Source: Stictocephala bisonia (taxonomy: Eukaryota > Arthropoda > Insecta > Hemiptera > Membracidae). Taken from it: DNA of 64,000 nucleotides. Made by a program: the position numbers and the translations under genes. Below the pieces are notes generated by a model, which was not told the DNA's origin, searched no databases, and worked only from the letters and a program-made list of their open reading frames with translations. Below, piece by piece: positions 1 through 11,299 of this stretch; within the stretch, counting starts at the first letter, position 1; every line of letters starts with the position of its first letter. The stretch covers positions 558,001-622,000 of the forward strand of contig JAQJVL010000288.1 of assembly GCA_035578905.1 (NCBI GenBank), written 5' to 3'.

Positions 1-46
1 AAGTTATTACGTCATTTGATTTTGACCGCCTCCGGAAAACAACTTA
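1..46. repeat. Left terminal inverted repeat (may be cut by the window edge)
   Basis: It begins aagttattacgtcatttg and pairs perfectly with 1721-1766 over 46 bp. The first base of the window is already inside the repeat. Confidence 0.85.
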
Positions 47-1720
47 CTCAATCTGCTTTTCGCTGCAATCTGCTATAAAATATCTTGTTAGTCTCTGCTT
101 TTTTAAGGGCTTTGATGAAATTAAGACATTTAAATTAATTTGCGGGTATAATTATTTATAAATTAGTACGGTACAGAGTTATGAGTGTGTTATAATTTAA
201 ATCGGTGGAAAGGATGTAATTCAAACATATTTTTCGTATATTTATCTATGAAGATTATTTTATGGCAAAGGTTTGATTGAAAATAATTCGTAATTTTTCG
301 TGTCATCCTTTGAGGGTTTTTTTTTGTTTGTTTCATCAACCTTTTTTAAAGGAAAATACTCACTCATTGTTCTTCCCTCAACCAATAATGAATTACTCAA
401 TCATTTTACCCTGTAAAAAAAGTTTTAAACGCGTATTGTCATTGTGATTTTATATTTCAAATAGTTTTTAGTTGAATTAATACTTACTTACACAACACGT
501 CAGTACTCAGAACAGTTACCAGGAGGACCACTTTAAAATACATCTACTCTCGATGATCCGACTCACTGTTATACGAATCGTTTGGTAATCCGAACATGGT
601 CAGATAATCTGGTATTGCTCATTATAATTGTAAACACCTTTTCTATTTTAATCATACAGATGGTTTGGAATGAGTATGTGTTAGTTTTTAGTTATTTATT
701 TATGAAAAAAAATAATCAAAGATATGTTTTGACGTTGTTTAAAAGTGCTTGAACACTAAATATATTAGTAACAGTTAAACTATTAAGAAAGTTAGTAATC
801 CATTAAATATAGGTTATTTGTACAGAATAATTAAAAGAAATATAAATAAAATGTTAATATATGTTTAACTATTCCGAAATTTATTTTATAACTGTCTTAA
901 AAATCAACATCAACAATCGTTTTACAGGCCACATTTACCCATTAAATAATTACACATAATTTCGACTGGTTGTACAATTTGAATGGTTTCGCCTTTTTGT
1001 GGTTCAGGAAGCCGCCATTTAAGTAATGGGAAGGTCGCATTCTATTGTCTGTGTACAATGCAGTCGTATGCTATTTGTACGACTTTAGTTTTTTCGTCGT
1101 AGATATTGCTTGAATACATTCCCGTAAAGGTCAAGTATTCACAGATATTTTCTTTATTCACATTTTTACTGTTGTTTATTTTAATATAAATAATGTTAAC
1201 GTTGTATGAAAAAATTGTATATGTTTGTAATTTGCAACATAGAAATGTTACTCAACGAAATCGTAAGATTTTTAACTTAAAAAGTTTAATTTTTTATGCG
1301 AGAAAAATATTTCTAAACTAACTTATAATTTATTGCGTTAAAATACTACAAATTTTGTTTGGTAATACAAAAAGTGTTGTTAGTAATATTTTATGTACAT
1401 TGATGAAATATTTTTGAGACACTCAAGAAAGTTGTTTATTTCTAACTATACTTTTAAATACGAATAATATATTACTTTTCTATCATTTAGTTAAAAAAAA
1501 ATATTTTTCGTGTTTATTCATTTACATAACACTTACTTAATAATTCAAAAACTCTTTACCATTTCAACTTTTAAATAGTTAATTGAAAAATAAATATATT
1601 CTTATCAATCGAATTGTCTCGATTTCACCAAAGCAAATAAAAAATTAGGAACTATTTTATGCAGAAAAGTTAGCGGTAATGTGAACAATGATTGCGGCAC
1701 CAACCGAACAGCAGATTGGA

Positions 1721-1766
1721 TAAGTTGTTTTCCGGAGGCGGTCAAAATCAAATGACGTAATAACTT
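1721..1766. repeat. Right terminal inverted repeat
   Basis: Exact reverse complement of bases 1-46. Beyond 1766 the sequence (tggaaggaaacagctggg) cannot be compared with a left flank, so no target-site duplication can be tested here. Confidence 0.85.
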
Positions 1767-3600
1767 TGGAAGGAAACAGCTGGGAATGGAATCAGCTGAT
1801 AAAAAAATAGTCATATGATATGTTTCCTGCTAACCACACAAGGCTGTTTCCGGAACAAAAACCTGAAGTGTCATTTAATACGTACAATCTTATAGGATTA
1901 ATACCTCATAATACATTTATACCGTGTTCATCATTTGCAATGAAAACGAACTAGATCGTTTACAGTGTAAATTGTGTAAGTTTTAGAACCAGATTGAATG
2001 AAAGTTATTCATTTACATTTAGCATATTTAAAAAATTATATTTAACTGCAGTATAATTAAAATGGACAAAACTTTAGATAATATAGAATCGTCATATTTT
2101 GTTATTGCATGTCATACTGTAACAACAATCAACAAAGTAGACGAACTTTGTTTCATAAAAGAGTGGTACGGCTGATTTTTTTTATCATAAAATGTTTTAG
2201 ATTGCATTTTAGTGAATATTATCTCTTGCATTCTTCGCGTTTATGGGTCTGTATTTAGGAGACATGTAAAAGGTATCAAATAAATGTCAAATGAAGGACG
2301 ATAAAACTAACAAGTTTTGTAGTCTTTAATATTCAATAATATTTAAATGTTGTTTTATCAACAAACAAAAAATCTTAGTCGTATACCCTAATTTGAAAAG
2401 TGATTGTTGAAAAAATAAAATTTTAATGTTAACATAGATATGAGTTCATTCAGATTTGTAATAACCATGTACTGTATATATTTTTGAATATGTTCTACGT
2501 ACTCCTGTATAATAGTAAACATAAATATGTTTCAAGACATTCTAAGAAAATAGTTCTTTAAATAACCTGTAATGTTTCGTTGTAAAATTCCTTAGTAAAT
2601 GCTGTTTTTTATAACCGTTAAAAAACTTTCGCGTATAATTTTTTCGTAACTTAGGTGTTTGTATTTTGAACTAATTTTGTTTGTTGCGTTATGCAAGTTT
2701 GTTTATATTATTTTACAGTAGTTTGTATGGGATGTATAAAATTAAAAAAAAAAAAAATTAAACCTGGTCTAACAAAATCAGTATTTAATATAAAAGGGGT
2801 TTTTTACCACAGAATAATTCTTTGATAGTATTTATCATGTTTTATATTTTAAATATTCATATTAATATTTTCACATACATCCGAATTTTTTATGTTTTTT
2901 AAACGTACATTTATGCCATTTTGTTTTTAAAATAATAATTTTCTTTTCTGTCCACATATGTCTTCAATTTATATCTTATGTTTATTTGTTATCTATCGTG
3001 TTGTATATCGTCGGTGACCACGATGCATGTAGACCCGCTGTTGAATGCATTAAGTCGACAATTAAATCTACACCCAAGTAATTGAGCAGATCTGTAGGTT
3101 GGAGAGTCGCGGACCAGACACAGGCCTAATCTAACTGCTATTGATTGTTGGGTTTGTGCGCATGCGCAGAACAATTACCGTTAGCGAGTGACGTCACAGA
3201 TCGGCCTAGCCTACTGCCTACTGCAGTACTCGTGCATGACTATGTGCGGAATGCCCGAATAGGACATGTTCAATCTTTTACATAGTTCACTAAGCAAAAT
3301 AAAATTGAAAAATGTGTTAAAAAACGAATTATATAATAGAGCAAATTATCTACTCAATCCAAATTTGTTTTACAGCAAATAATACGTATATTCAGTAGAT
3401 CAGTCATCTAAAGTCGGGTAGGAAATTAAGGTTGAAACTATTGGTTGCGTGGTCTTATATTAAAAAAGATGTACAATATTACGTATCCTCATTCAAATAG
3501 TTGATATACACGCTATGTAAGCAGACTTGTGTATTTAAATTTCAAAGACAAGTGACAGAAAAACTTCTCAAGTACTACTTATTCACTTATTTGTCATTTA
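1767..3600. other. AT-rich intergenic DNA, no gene seen
   Basis: Homopolymer-rich AT sequence with frequent stops in all frames. A GC-richer patch at about 3000-3250 has no recognisable coding or RNA feature. Confidence 0.6.
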
Positions 3601-3782
3601 TGTTATGATTTACTAGCCAACAGACCTTACTGCGCTACGGTGTGGTTCTCTACGCTTGCTTAGTCTTCCTTCCGTGGTTCTCTACAAACCATCAACATCA
3701 ACAAAAAAGCTCAGCCTAGATAACAAAGTTCTCCTAGACAACAAAGTTTTATTGTCTAGAAAATCCTAATAATCTACTTTTT

Positions 3783-4045
3783 AGGTGGATACAAAGTAGT
3801 GCACTCATGTCAGAGTTCGTAGAAATAAACTAAAACATTTCACAATAAACAAACAAATTAGCCAAGCTTTTGTGTCTTGCTTATTTTGTTTTCTGTTTTT
3901 TTAATCACTTGTTTGGAATTAATTATCAATTGAATTATCTTAGTGGGTCTCTACGACACAAGTGCTAACTTCCCTTCAAATTCCATCAAAGTCTTTTCGG
4001 TGGTTGTGGAGTTTTCGTGATGAGTCACGTTTTGAATGTTTTATA
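3783..4045 (+). repeat. Dispersed repeat family R1, copy 1 (retroposon-3'-end-like)
   Basis: Shares blocks with 13478-13745 and 56618-56860 in the same order and orientation: caaagtagtgca near the start, a block around acatttcacaat, then gtgggtctcta, gctaacttccct, attccatcaaa, and a final block around gatgagt. The closing phrase resembles the 3' ends of RTE-type LINEs or their SINE partners as I remember them; that assignment is an inference. No ORF is retained. A short (TA)n run follows it. Confidence 0.55.
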
Positions 4046-4205
4046 TATATATATATAGCAGTCTAATCTCTTGTGCTAGTTGTACTGGTATACTGGCTGA
4101 AGGCTGAAACCAGTCAAATTTTTCTGAAGATATTAATGTTTAAAGTAATACATAACACATCATTATTAACTTTGATGCTCAGAACAGCTTAGCCATTCTC
4201 CACTG

Positions 4206-4355
4206 ACGTACAGTGGTACTGACCCACACGCCCGCCCATACACGTACCAGTGGTACTGACCCACCCGCCATACTGTACACGTATGGTGGTACTGATCCAC
4301 CTATCCGCCCATACACGTACAATAGTATGGACCCACCCACCCATACATGTACAGT

Positions 4356-4357
<2 letters not shown>
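4206..4357 (-). repeat. 36-bp G-rich minisatellite family, short array (locus 1)
   Basis: About four degenerate units of the form gtggtactgacccaccc followed by gcccatacacgtac. This is the reverse complement of the units in the large array at 41217-42852. It runs straight into a (TA)n tract. Confidence 0.8.

Positions 4358-4412
<55 letters not shown>
4358..4412. repeat. (TA)n microsatellite
   Basis: About 27 uninterrupted TA dinucleotides directly abutting the minisatellite. It is fully self-complementary. Confidence 0.95.
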
Positions 4413-4415
<3 letters not shown>

Positions 4416-4599
4416 CGTCACGAATCAGATAAAATCGATTATTGAGCTACGTATCTAGTCAAAACGTAAGAGGCCTTGCGATCTCGTTTTATTCTACGAG
4501 TGATGAAGTTAGATTACTAACTGTTGTTTGAAAGTTATTTAATAGTATTGGATTGTTCATGATATGTAGTTAAAAAAAAAAATGTTTTAGATGTAGGCT

Positions 4600-4665
4600 A
4601 AGTTAGTAAGAACACCTGAAAGACAGCAGGAGTGTTATACCTGTCGAAACGTTCTGTTTGTTTCT
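4600..4665 (+). repeat. Short hairpin motif resembling Penelope-like or foldback element debris
   Basis: The pattern ctgaaagacagcagg, a short loop, then cctgtcgaaacgtt forms a stem (cagg/cctg) followed by GAAAC. It parallels the stem in the foldback element at 6552-6701 and a weaker version near 16733-16770. I recall similar strings scattered through arthropod genomes. Whether this belongs to a Penelope-like element is a guess. Confidence 0.3.
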
Positions 4666-4789
4666 TAAACACTCAAAACATTGGAAATCTCCAAATATTA
4701 TCTACATATCATAGATTACTAATTCAGGAGAAGATTGAACGCCTAGACTTTTAATAACATCTTTTTGCTTCTTTACTTATCTTACGGGA

Positions 4790-4995
4790 GCGGCCGTAGA
4801 TAAGGGGCTAAGGCGCTGGCTTACCACGCTGCTGGTCCGGGTTCGATTCCCGATGTGACCAATAATAGATTTTGCCCTGCCACTCCCTTGGTTCGGGAGT
4901 CACCCTTAATCCGTTGGTCCCCAGGTTAAGTGTTAGAGAGGGCTCCTTAGCCCTAACTTCGCCTGGTAAGACAATCTTTAACTTTTTTTTGCTAT
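4790..4995 (+). mobile_element. tRNA-derived SINE, family S1, copy 1
   Basis: The head gagcggccgtagataagg, then ggggctaaggcgctggc, then ggtccgggttcgattccc contains a perfect Pol III B box (ggttcgattcc) and an A-box-like stretch, giving a tRNA-like region of about 75 nt. A tRNA-unrelated body follows (tgccctgccactcccttgg, then ggttaagtgttagagag, then cctaacttcgcctggtaa), ending in a T-rich stretch. The same head and body order occurs at 11087-11290; a head and altered body at 28577-28760; and the 3' body alone at 17291-17356. The tRNA of origin is uncertain (Leu/Ser-like D-arm). Confidence 0.8.
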
Positions 4996-5289
4996 TCGAA
5001 AATGGCCCTCTGAAAGCAAATAATTCGTCACTAAGCCACGTGACGTATTGTGCAACCTCCACTAGTACGTCCTTGCGCAGCATCCAACAATTAACTATTC
5101 TTTTTACTTCACAAGTCGTCAAACGAATCATTGTTTATCATTGAAAACTGTGGTATATCATAAGGTTAAGACTTAAATTTAAATGGAAAAGATTGAATCT
5201 TACAACGTCATTCAGCAAAAACAGGGGTTTGTGTATTTTTCGATTTGATCTATTCACAACAACGTTAAACACATTATAAAACGTGTGTA

Positions 5290-5660
5290 AGTTTTACAAT
5301 GAATGTTCATCATTTTGACAGCGCTATTACCTTGGTTCACGGAATCACTGTCAGTCGTGGCGATCGATCCAGCCAGCCCGCAGTCATCAACGCCCGAGGC
5401 CAAAAAGCGGGCAAGTGTAACATGTGTCGCGTAATTGGCAAGAGATGGCGCCCTGGTGACGTCATTACCGCTTTTTGCCCCTCCCCTTCACCACTTGATG
5501 GTTGATGTTGATGGATGAGGGCTGTGATAACGGCCTGCCTCGTTCTTGCATGTAACGGTTGCTTATCACTCGACGTGCCGGGCTCCGACATCTCTTACCC
5601 CTTAGTCCCCCCCCCCACCCCAGACACAAGGTATCGTATAGTTGATTCATTCCATGTTGA
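5290..5660. other. GC-richer unique stretch, no gene identified
   Basis: Base composition is clearly higher in GC than the surroundings, with C runs near 5609-5624. Short ORFs on both strands overlap each other and show no domain I recognise. It could be transposon debris or a regulatory region; nothing decides this. Confidence 0.3.
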
Positions 5661-5811
5661 CGGCACCAAGCTCGTTAATTTTGGTTGAGCTGAGTCCACA
5701 ACACTTTTTCACACCCTGAAAAATATTTTTTGTAATTGTTTTGCATGCTGTACATTACAGTCCAGTCGCCTCAACATTATAGCGTCCGTTATCCTAACAA
5801 AAAACTCAAAA

Positions 5812-6000
5812 CATAATAATAATAATCTTTATTTTCTAAAATGTACATACAAATTCAATGTCATCCACATTGAGATTAGAGTACAATAATACAACAAAGA
5901 AAATGTCTTATTTGAATTCCTATTATATGCAGCAAGTTCACAGCTTATAAAATGGAATAAAAGTTCTTTTCATTTGTCAGGCTGACAAAATAGCCTATCT
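5812..6000 (-). mobile_element. Possible 3' end of a non-LTR retroposon
   Basis: Read on the minus strand the segment ends in an A/T-simple tail (the + strand shows aataataataatctttatt), a layout shared with the LINE 3' end at 20703. No coding sequence is left, so this rests on the tail only. Confidence 0.3.
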
Positions 6001-6551
6001 ATTACTAAACATAAATTAAGAAGGTAAAACAGAATAAATCATAAAAATTCTGTTCATTTTGGCTGAATTTTAAAACGTTTCTTTGCGTTGTTTAGTGAAC
6101 AATATTAATATTGACGTTTCCATTTAAACTAGTATCCAAAGAATATTTACATTTCACAAATTTAAGATATGTTTCGATCTAACCAAAATAACTTTTTTAG
6201 GATAGTTGAAAAGTCTTAAGTTACCATAATGCGTGCTTATACTATGCTAGAGAACTTATGATTGTCACGCAACTGTATAGCAGGTGGAACGACAACTTGG
6301 ACGATGAAAACTATGTCTAGTTCCATCTTGTTGGATTATTTTATTTTGAATGCTACAAAACAGAAACATCCAATTACAAAGTAGTACCTATTAAATTAAT
6401 TGTACAATAAATTTAAGTGCAACAAGTGTTATTATGGATCTTCAATATTTAGTAAGAGGGTAGGCAATTTTTTAAGATATTCATAATGAGGACATAAATT
6501 CTTTCAGGAATACTTATAAAAAGTGTAATCACAGGTATACAAACAGTACAA

Positions 6552-6701
6552 TACAAAACGCACAAATATTATGGTGATCGATTTCGGTGAACCACACTCA
6601 CCTTCTTCAGACCAAAGGTATTCTTTTGTGAATCCCTCTAGTCTGAGGAAGGTGAGTGTGGTTCACCGAAATCGATCACCATAATATTTGTGCATTTTGT
6701 A
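6552..6701. mobile_element. Foldback/hairpin element, family F1, copy 1
   Basis: Two arms (6552-6612 and 6641-6701) are near-perfect reverse complements over about 61 bp, separated by about 28 nt. Each arm read outward has ctgaggaaggtgag or its variant, a hairpin (ggtga/tcacc), then gaaatcgatcacc. A degraded copy is at 29526-29724 and a partial arm at about 46450-46490. No coding sequence. Confidence 0.75.
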
Positions 6702-6775
6702 CATGTATTTTAATATATTTGTGCATTTTGTGCTTATATTGTTATAAATTTGTGTTGTGTGACGTTTTCTTGTAC

Positions 6776-7802
6776 TGTTTCTTACTATAACGTAACCCGC
6801 TGCACTCATAATTATTGTTTCTTACTAAAGCATACCCCACTGCACTCATATCTATCGTTTCTTACTCTAACGTAACTCGCTGCACTTATATTTATTTAGT
6901 GTTTCTTACTATAACGTAACCCGCTTCACTCATATTTAGTGTTTCTTACTATAGCGTACCCACTGTACTCATATTTATTGTTTCTTACTATAACGTAACC
7001 CGCTTCACTCATATTTAGTGTTTCTTACTATAGCGTACCCCACTGCACTCATATTTCTTGTTTCTTACTATAACGTAACCCGCTTCACTCATATTTAGTG
7101 TTTCTTACTATAGCGTACCCCACTGCACTCATATTTCTTGCTTCCTACTATAACTTACTCCACTGCACTCATATTTAATGTTTCTTACTAGCCTATAACT
7201 TACCCCACTCCACTCATATTTAGTGTTTCTTACTATAGCGTACCCCACTGCACTCATATTTCTTGCTTCCTACTATAACTTACTCCACTGCACTCATATT
7301 TAATGTTTCTTACTAGCCTATAACTTACCCCACTCCACTCATATTTAGTGTTTCTTACTATAGCGTACCCCACTGCACTCATATTTCTTGCTTCCTACCA
7401 TAACTTACTCCACTGCACTCATATTTAATGTTTCTTACTAGCCTATAACTTACCCCACTCCACTCATATTCAGTATTTCTTACTATAGCGTACCCCACTG
7501 CACTCATATTTAATGTTTCTTACTAGCCTATAACTTACCCCACTCCACTCATATTCAGTATTTCTTACTATAGCGTACCCCACTGCACTCATATTTCTTG
7601 CTTCCTACCATAACTTACTCCACTTCACTCATATTTAATTAATGTTTCTTACTAGCCTATAACTTACCCCACTCCACTCATATTCAGTGTTTCTTACTAT
7701 AGCGTACCCCACTCCACTCATATTCAGTGTTTCTTACTATAGCGTACCCCACTGTATCACACTTATTATTACTACATTATGACGTACACCACCGTACTCA
7801 CA
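6776..7802 (+). repeat. Satellite of about 40-bp units with three-monomer higher-order repeat
   Basis: About 25 copies of a unit built on tttcttactatagcgtacc then ccactgcactcatattta. The first units are simple variants. From about 7100 three monomer types alternate: one with tatagcgtacccc, one with cttgcttcctac, and one with actagcctataac. Together they form a block of about 120 bp repeated at least three times, then reshuffled. The last unit (after 7755) is degenerate. It begins directly after the right flank of the foldback element. Confidence 0.9.
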
Positions 7803-8235
7803 GCCATTTCATGTTACTAACTACATAGTAGTAACACATACTATTTGTTACTTTAAAGTGCCACACATAATGACTTGTTTGACCTGAACGTTTAGTACTT
7901 GCATTAATCAAATATGCCAAGGAATTCGCTCAACAAAATGAACGAGTTTCTACTCGTGTTTCGCTTGTTAGTTGCAGTCGATAGTTGGACAACTACTTGT
8001 TGCATTCAGCTCTGATTGCCTTTTGGTGGTTAATCGTGTCGACGAAGTCCTTTGGCTCTCGACCTTTCCTCTTCACTTATCATCTCCATATAAATGTTTA
8101 TCTTAATAAATTAATGTATAAATACAATATTTAAAATGTTCTACTATCTAACTATTCCACGTCTTGTGCATATTGTCTCACACATATGAGGCAGTTGCTT
8201 GTCTTATATACAGGGTGTCTACATTACACATTATA

Positions 8236-9171
8236 CAGGGTGTCTATTATGTCTGGAAACACTGAAACATTTTATTTATTAATCGAAATATAAATTCGAA
8301 ACGTTTACATTCTTAATAGCTCTTGGGAACCTACTATTTGGAACATTGTTTAGTCATTTCACACCACCAGGGGACGTACCGTCGAGGGTATCGTCAGTAT
8401 TCTTTATTGAAGCATATACCTTGTGATAAATCGCTTTAAAAAGTATTGTAAACTGAGTAGAATACCGCAAACCGCATTTCTAAGGAATCACTAACATAAA
8501 ATAGATCACTTGGAATATTGAAAATTGGTGATATTAAACAATTTCATTTTAACTTCATTGTCAAACCGAAAAAGGGAGATACTTTGAACATTTACTTTGT
8601 CACCAAATAGTGTTAAAACGTTAGTGTTAAGCCCTTTCTGACATCATAAATTGATCTTAATTTTTATAAGAAATAAATAAAATAAATAATTATTTAGACA
8701 CCTAATAAAAATTTATGAACAATGTACCAATATAATCATCTCAAAATACAAGTTTATTTTTATATCAATATCAATATCAATATCAATACATCAACCTTTT
8801 TAAACATGTTAGGAAATTTAGTGTAAAACATTACTGTGGCAAGAACTAAGTTAAAATAAAACTTTCGAACATCACCAATTTTTAATATTCAAAGCACTAT
8901 ATTTTCTGATAGAGTGATTCCTTAGAGATGCAGTTTTTGGCATTCAATTTGGTTCCCTATAATCTTTAAGGTGATTTATCACAAGGTATAAGGCTTCCAT
9001 AAAGAATATTGAAGATACCCTCGACATTACGTTCCCTGTTAGTGTGAAATGACTTAACAATGTTCCAAAAATTAGGTGCCCAATCCCAATCACGATTTTA
9101 AAAAGTTTAGAATTTATATTTCGATGAATAAAGAATATATTTAGTTATTTCCAGATATAATGCACACCCTG
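8236..9171. mobile_element. 936-bp foldback DNA transposon, TATA-flanked
   Basis: The ends are cagggtgt and acaccctg, and arms of roughly 340 bp (8236-8575 and about 8835-9171) pair imperfectly along their whole length. Shared internal landmarks include gtcatttcacac, tcgagggtat, ccttgtgataaatc and aaggaatcact. It is flanked on both sides by TATA (8232-8235 and 9172-9175), a plausible target-site duplication. An extra acagggtgtct lies just upstream at 8212-8222. No transposase is present, so it is non-autonomous. CAGGGTGT-ended elements are common in insects; I cannot assign the superfamily. Confidence 0.85.
8761..8790 (+). repeat. (TATCAA)n microsatellite
   Basis: About four to five copies of tatcaa in the centre of the foldback transposon, in its spacer. 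Confidence 0.8.
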
Positions 9172-9179
9172 TATATGCC

Positions 9180-11080
9180 GTAGCAATTTTCTTTAAGCGC
9201 TTCATTGAGCTTTTTAAGTGTAAGGACTGTATTTAATATTATATTTTTTTCGTATGTTATATATATATTTTACTACTGACCACCGATACTGGTAACTGCA
9301 GTCAGTTAATTCATTATCTTAGTCGATATATTGTATTTGTATTAAATAGGAAATAAATAATTATTCATTATAAACAATAGTGTAGAATGTTTAAAGTGCC
9401 ATTCAGTTTCAATTACAACTATGGCATAAAATAATCTAGTTGGACCCACCGCTCTAAAATGTTCTGTTGTTTTTTTCAGAACACAACAAATTTATTTTAG
9501 AAGTACGTAGATATTTGTCCTTTAAGTATTGGCAATATACAGTTTTTTAATATCCAAGAGAATAAAGTTGTATTTTTAGAATAATGTTTTTTATGTGAGA
9601 CACTGTTAAGTACGAATCTCAAAAAAACGTAATCTCATATGCTTACGAAAGAAGTTTTAATTTATGTACACACACGTATTTAAAATCAACGTACTTTAGA
9701 TTGATACATATATTTATTTAAATTACTTAGTAATTTATAGCATTAGAAAAATGTTATGTTTTTTGTAACGAACACAGTTGAGAGATCATCTCATGGGGCT
9801 ACTCTGTAGTCTTGAATTGTCTTCCTACTGTACGAAAAAGGTCACGTAAACATGATGTTCTGTTGTCTACAGCGCAGAACTCATTGTACAGTCCTTATGT
9901 TCCCGGTAAAGACCTGAGTTCTTGTATCGTGTTGGTTTATTACTTCCATCACAGTTTACAGCGCAGATCAGTTTGTACCCGACTGTAGATTCCCGTGAGA
10001 CTAGAGCTCATTATAAACTCTCTTGTACTCCGCTTTGTTCCACGGCGTTCGTTTCAAATTGAAAGTAATACAGTGGCAGTAAGTTGGACATAATATATTA
10101 CTGCATGTCTCTAAAAAGATGTGGCATTTATGCAAATCAATAAACTATTTTAAATTTTTATTGAGTCTTTCTTAAATCACGATTATGAATAACTATTGTA
10201 ACTCTGAACAAGGTCAACTTGTTGGGGGCGTTTCTTCTATGAAAACACCATATAAGTATGAATTTATATTTCAACGATTTGGTCTGCAATAATAATCGTA
10301 TCTAACACTTAAAGTGTCATTTGATAGATGAAGAACTGTTCTAGTAGACCATAAGTTGGTTTTCGTAAAAAAAATAGTATTTGTTTAATGTTTCTACTGT
10401 TAAATATGTGAAGCTTAACGTATGATTTTTACTATTTTAAATTAAAAAAACTCATAATATTAACTCATGGACCTTTACTAATTGTTCAGTGTTCACTTTA
10501 ACTGACTATAATAATGAACACGAACTGTTGTACAGTTAAAATAGTACACGTTTTATCCCGCTGGGGGTAAATTGTCTAATATAGGACTGTCGACTTTCCA
10601 GCGGTGATTTTACGGTTTGGGAAACTGCTTCCTTAATTGCCTATATTTTAAAGATTATGTTTATTAAAAAAACTATAACATATAAAAATACTATTCAAAA
10701 TATCAATCACTCGTGATATAAATATTTCCACTTAATCCGGCTTTTTAAACTTTAAGTTAGTAGGTTAAAGTCCAGCACCATTTTATTAATATAAAAGCAC
10801 AGATTGCTGCCTATATACACATGTTAACCTGTGTCTCGATTTTTGCAGTTTGCTGTGAACTGTCAGATTTATAACGCGTCGGCCGTTTGTGGACTGTGCG
10901 CAGTTGCCAGATTGTACCAGTCCACAGTCCAGTCTAGAGGACCAAATTTTGTTGGGAATGGTGATCTTTCTTTTCATCCCTCTCGCTCTTTATTAAAAAT
11001 TTTTAAAGAAATCTATGCTGGACTCTGGCTCTAATTTGTCATTGGGCTATTATTGAATTGGGCCATGAATTTGTCGTTAG
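9180..11080. other. AT-rich intergenic DNA, no gene seen
   Basis: No domain, RNA or strong repeat is recognised. Overlapping ORFs of about 65 codons on both strands at 10786-11034 have no recognisable content. Confidence 0.55.
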
Positions 11081-11086
11081 GCTATG

Positions 11087-11290
11087 GAGCGGCCGCAGCT
11101 AAAGGGCTAAGGTGATAGCTTGCCACGCAATTGGTCCGGGTTCGGTTCCCGTTAAGACCACTAACAGTTTTTGCCCTGCCGCTCCCGTGGTTCGGAAGTC
11201 ACGTTAAGACGTTGGTCCCCAGGTTAAGTGTTAGAGAGGCCTTCTTAGTCCTAACTTCGTCTGGTAAAATAAAACTTACTTTAACTTTGA
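11087..11290 (+). mobile_element. tRNA-derived SINE, family S1, copy 2
   Basis: Same structure as the copy at 4790: head gagcggccgcagctaaag, B box ggttcggttcc (one change from canonical), then tgccctgccgctcccgtgg, ggttaagtgttagagag and cctaacttcgtctggtaa, ending in an A/T-rich tail. Most of the two copies can be aligned by eye, so this is a true family. Confidence 0.8.
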
Positions 11291-11299
11291 ACCGAAAGC

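Larger units (their letters stand above)
1..1766. mobile_element. Candidate non-autonomous DNA transposon with 46-bp perfect terminal inverted repeats
   Basis: Bases 1-46 are the exact reverse complement of 1721-1766, and similarity continues imperfectly inward to about base 60 (the string caatctgct is shared). The 1.7 kb between is AT-rich with no coding potential I recognise; a short minus-strand ORF at 1605-1814 runs across the right terminus and is not a gene. The left terminus coincides with the window edge, so the true end may lie further left. The layout fits a MITE or deletion derivative of a cut-and-paste element; no superfamily can be assigned. Confidence 0.7.
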
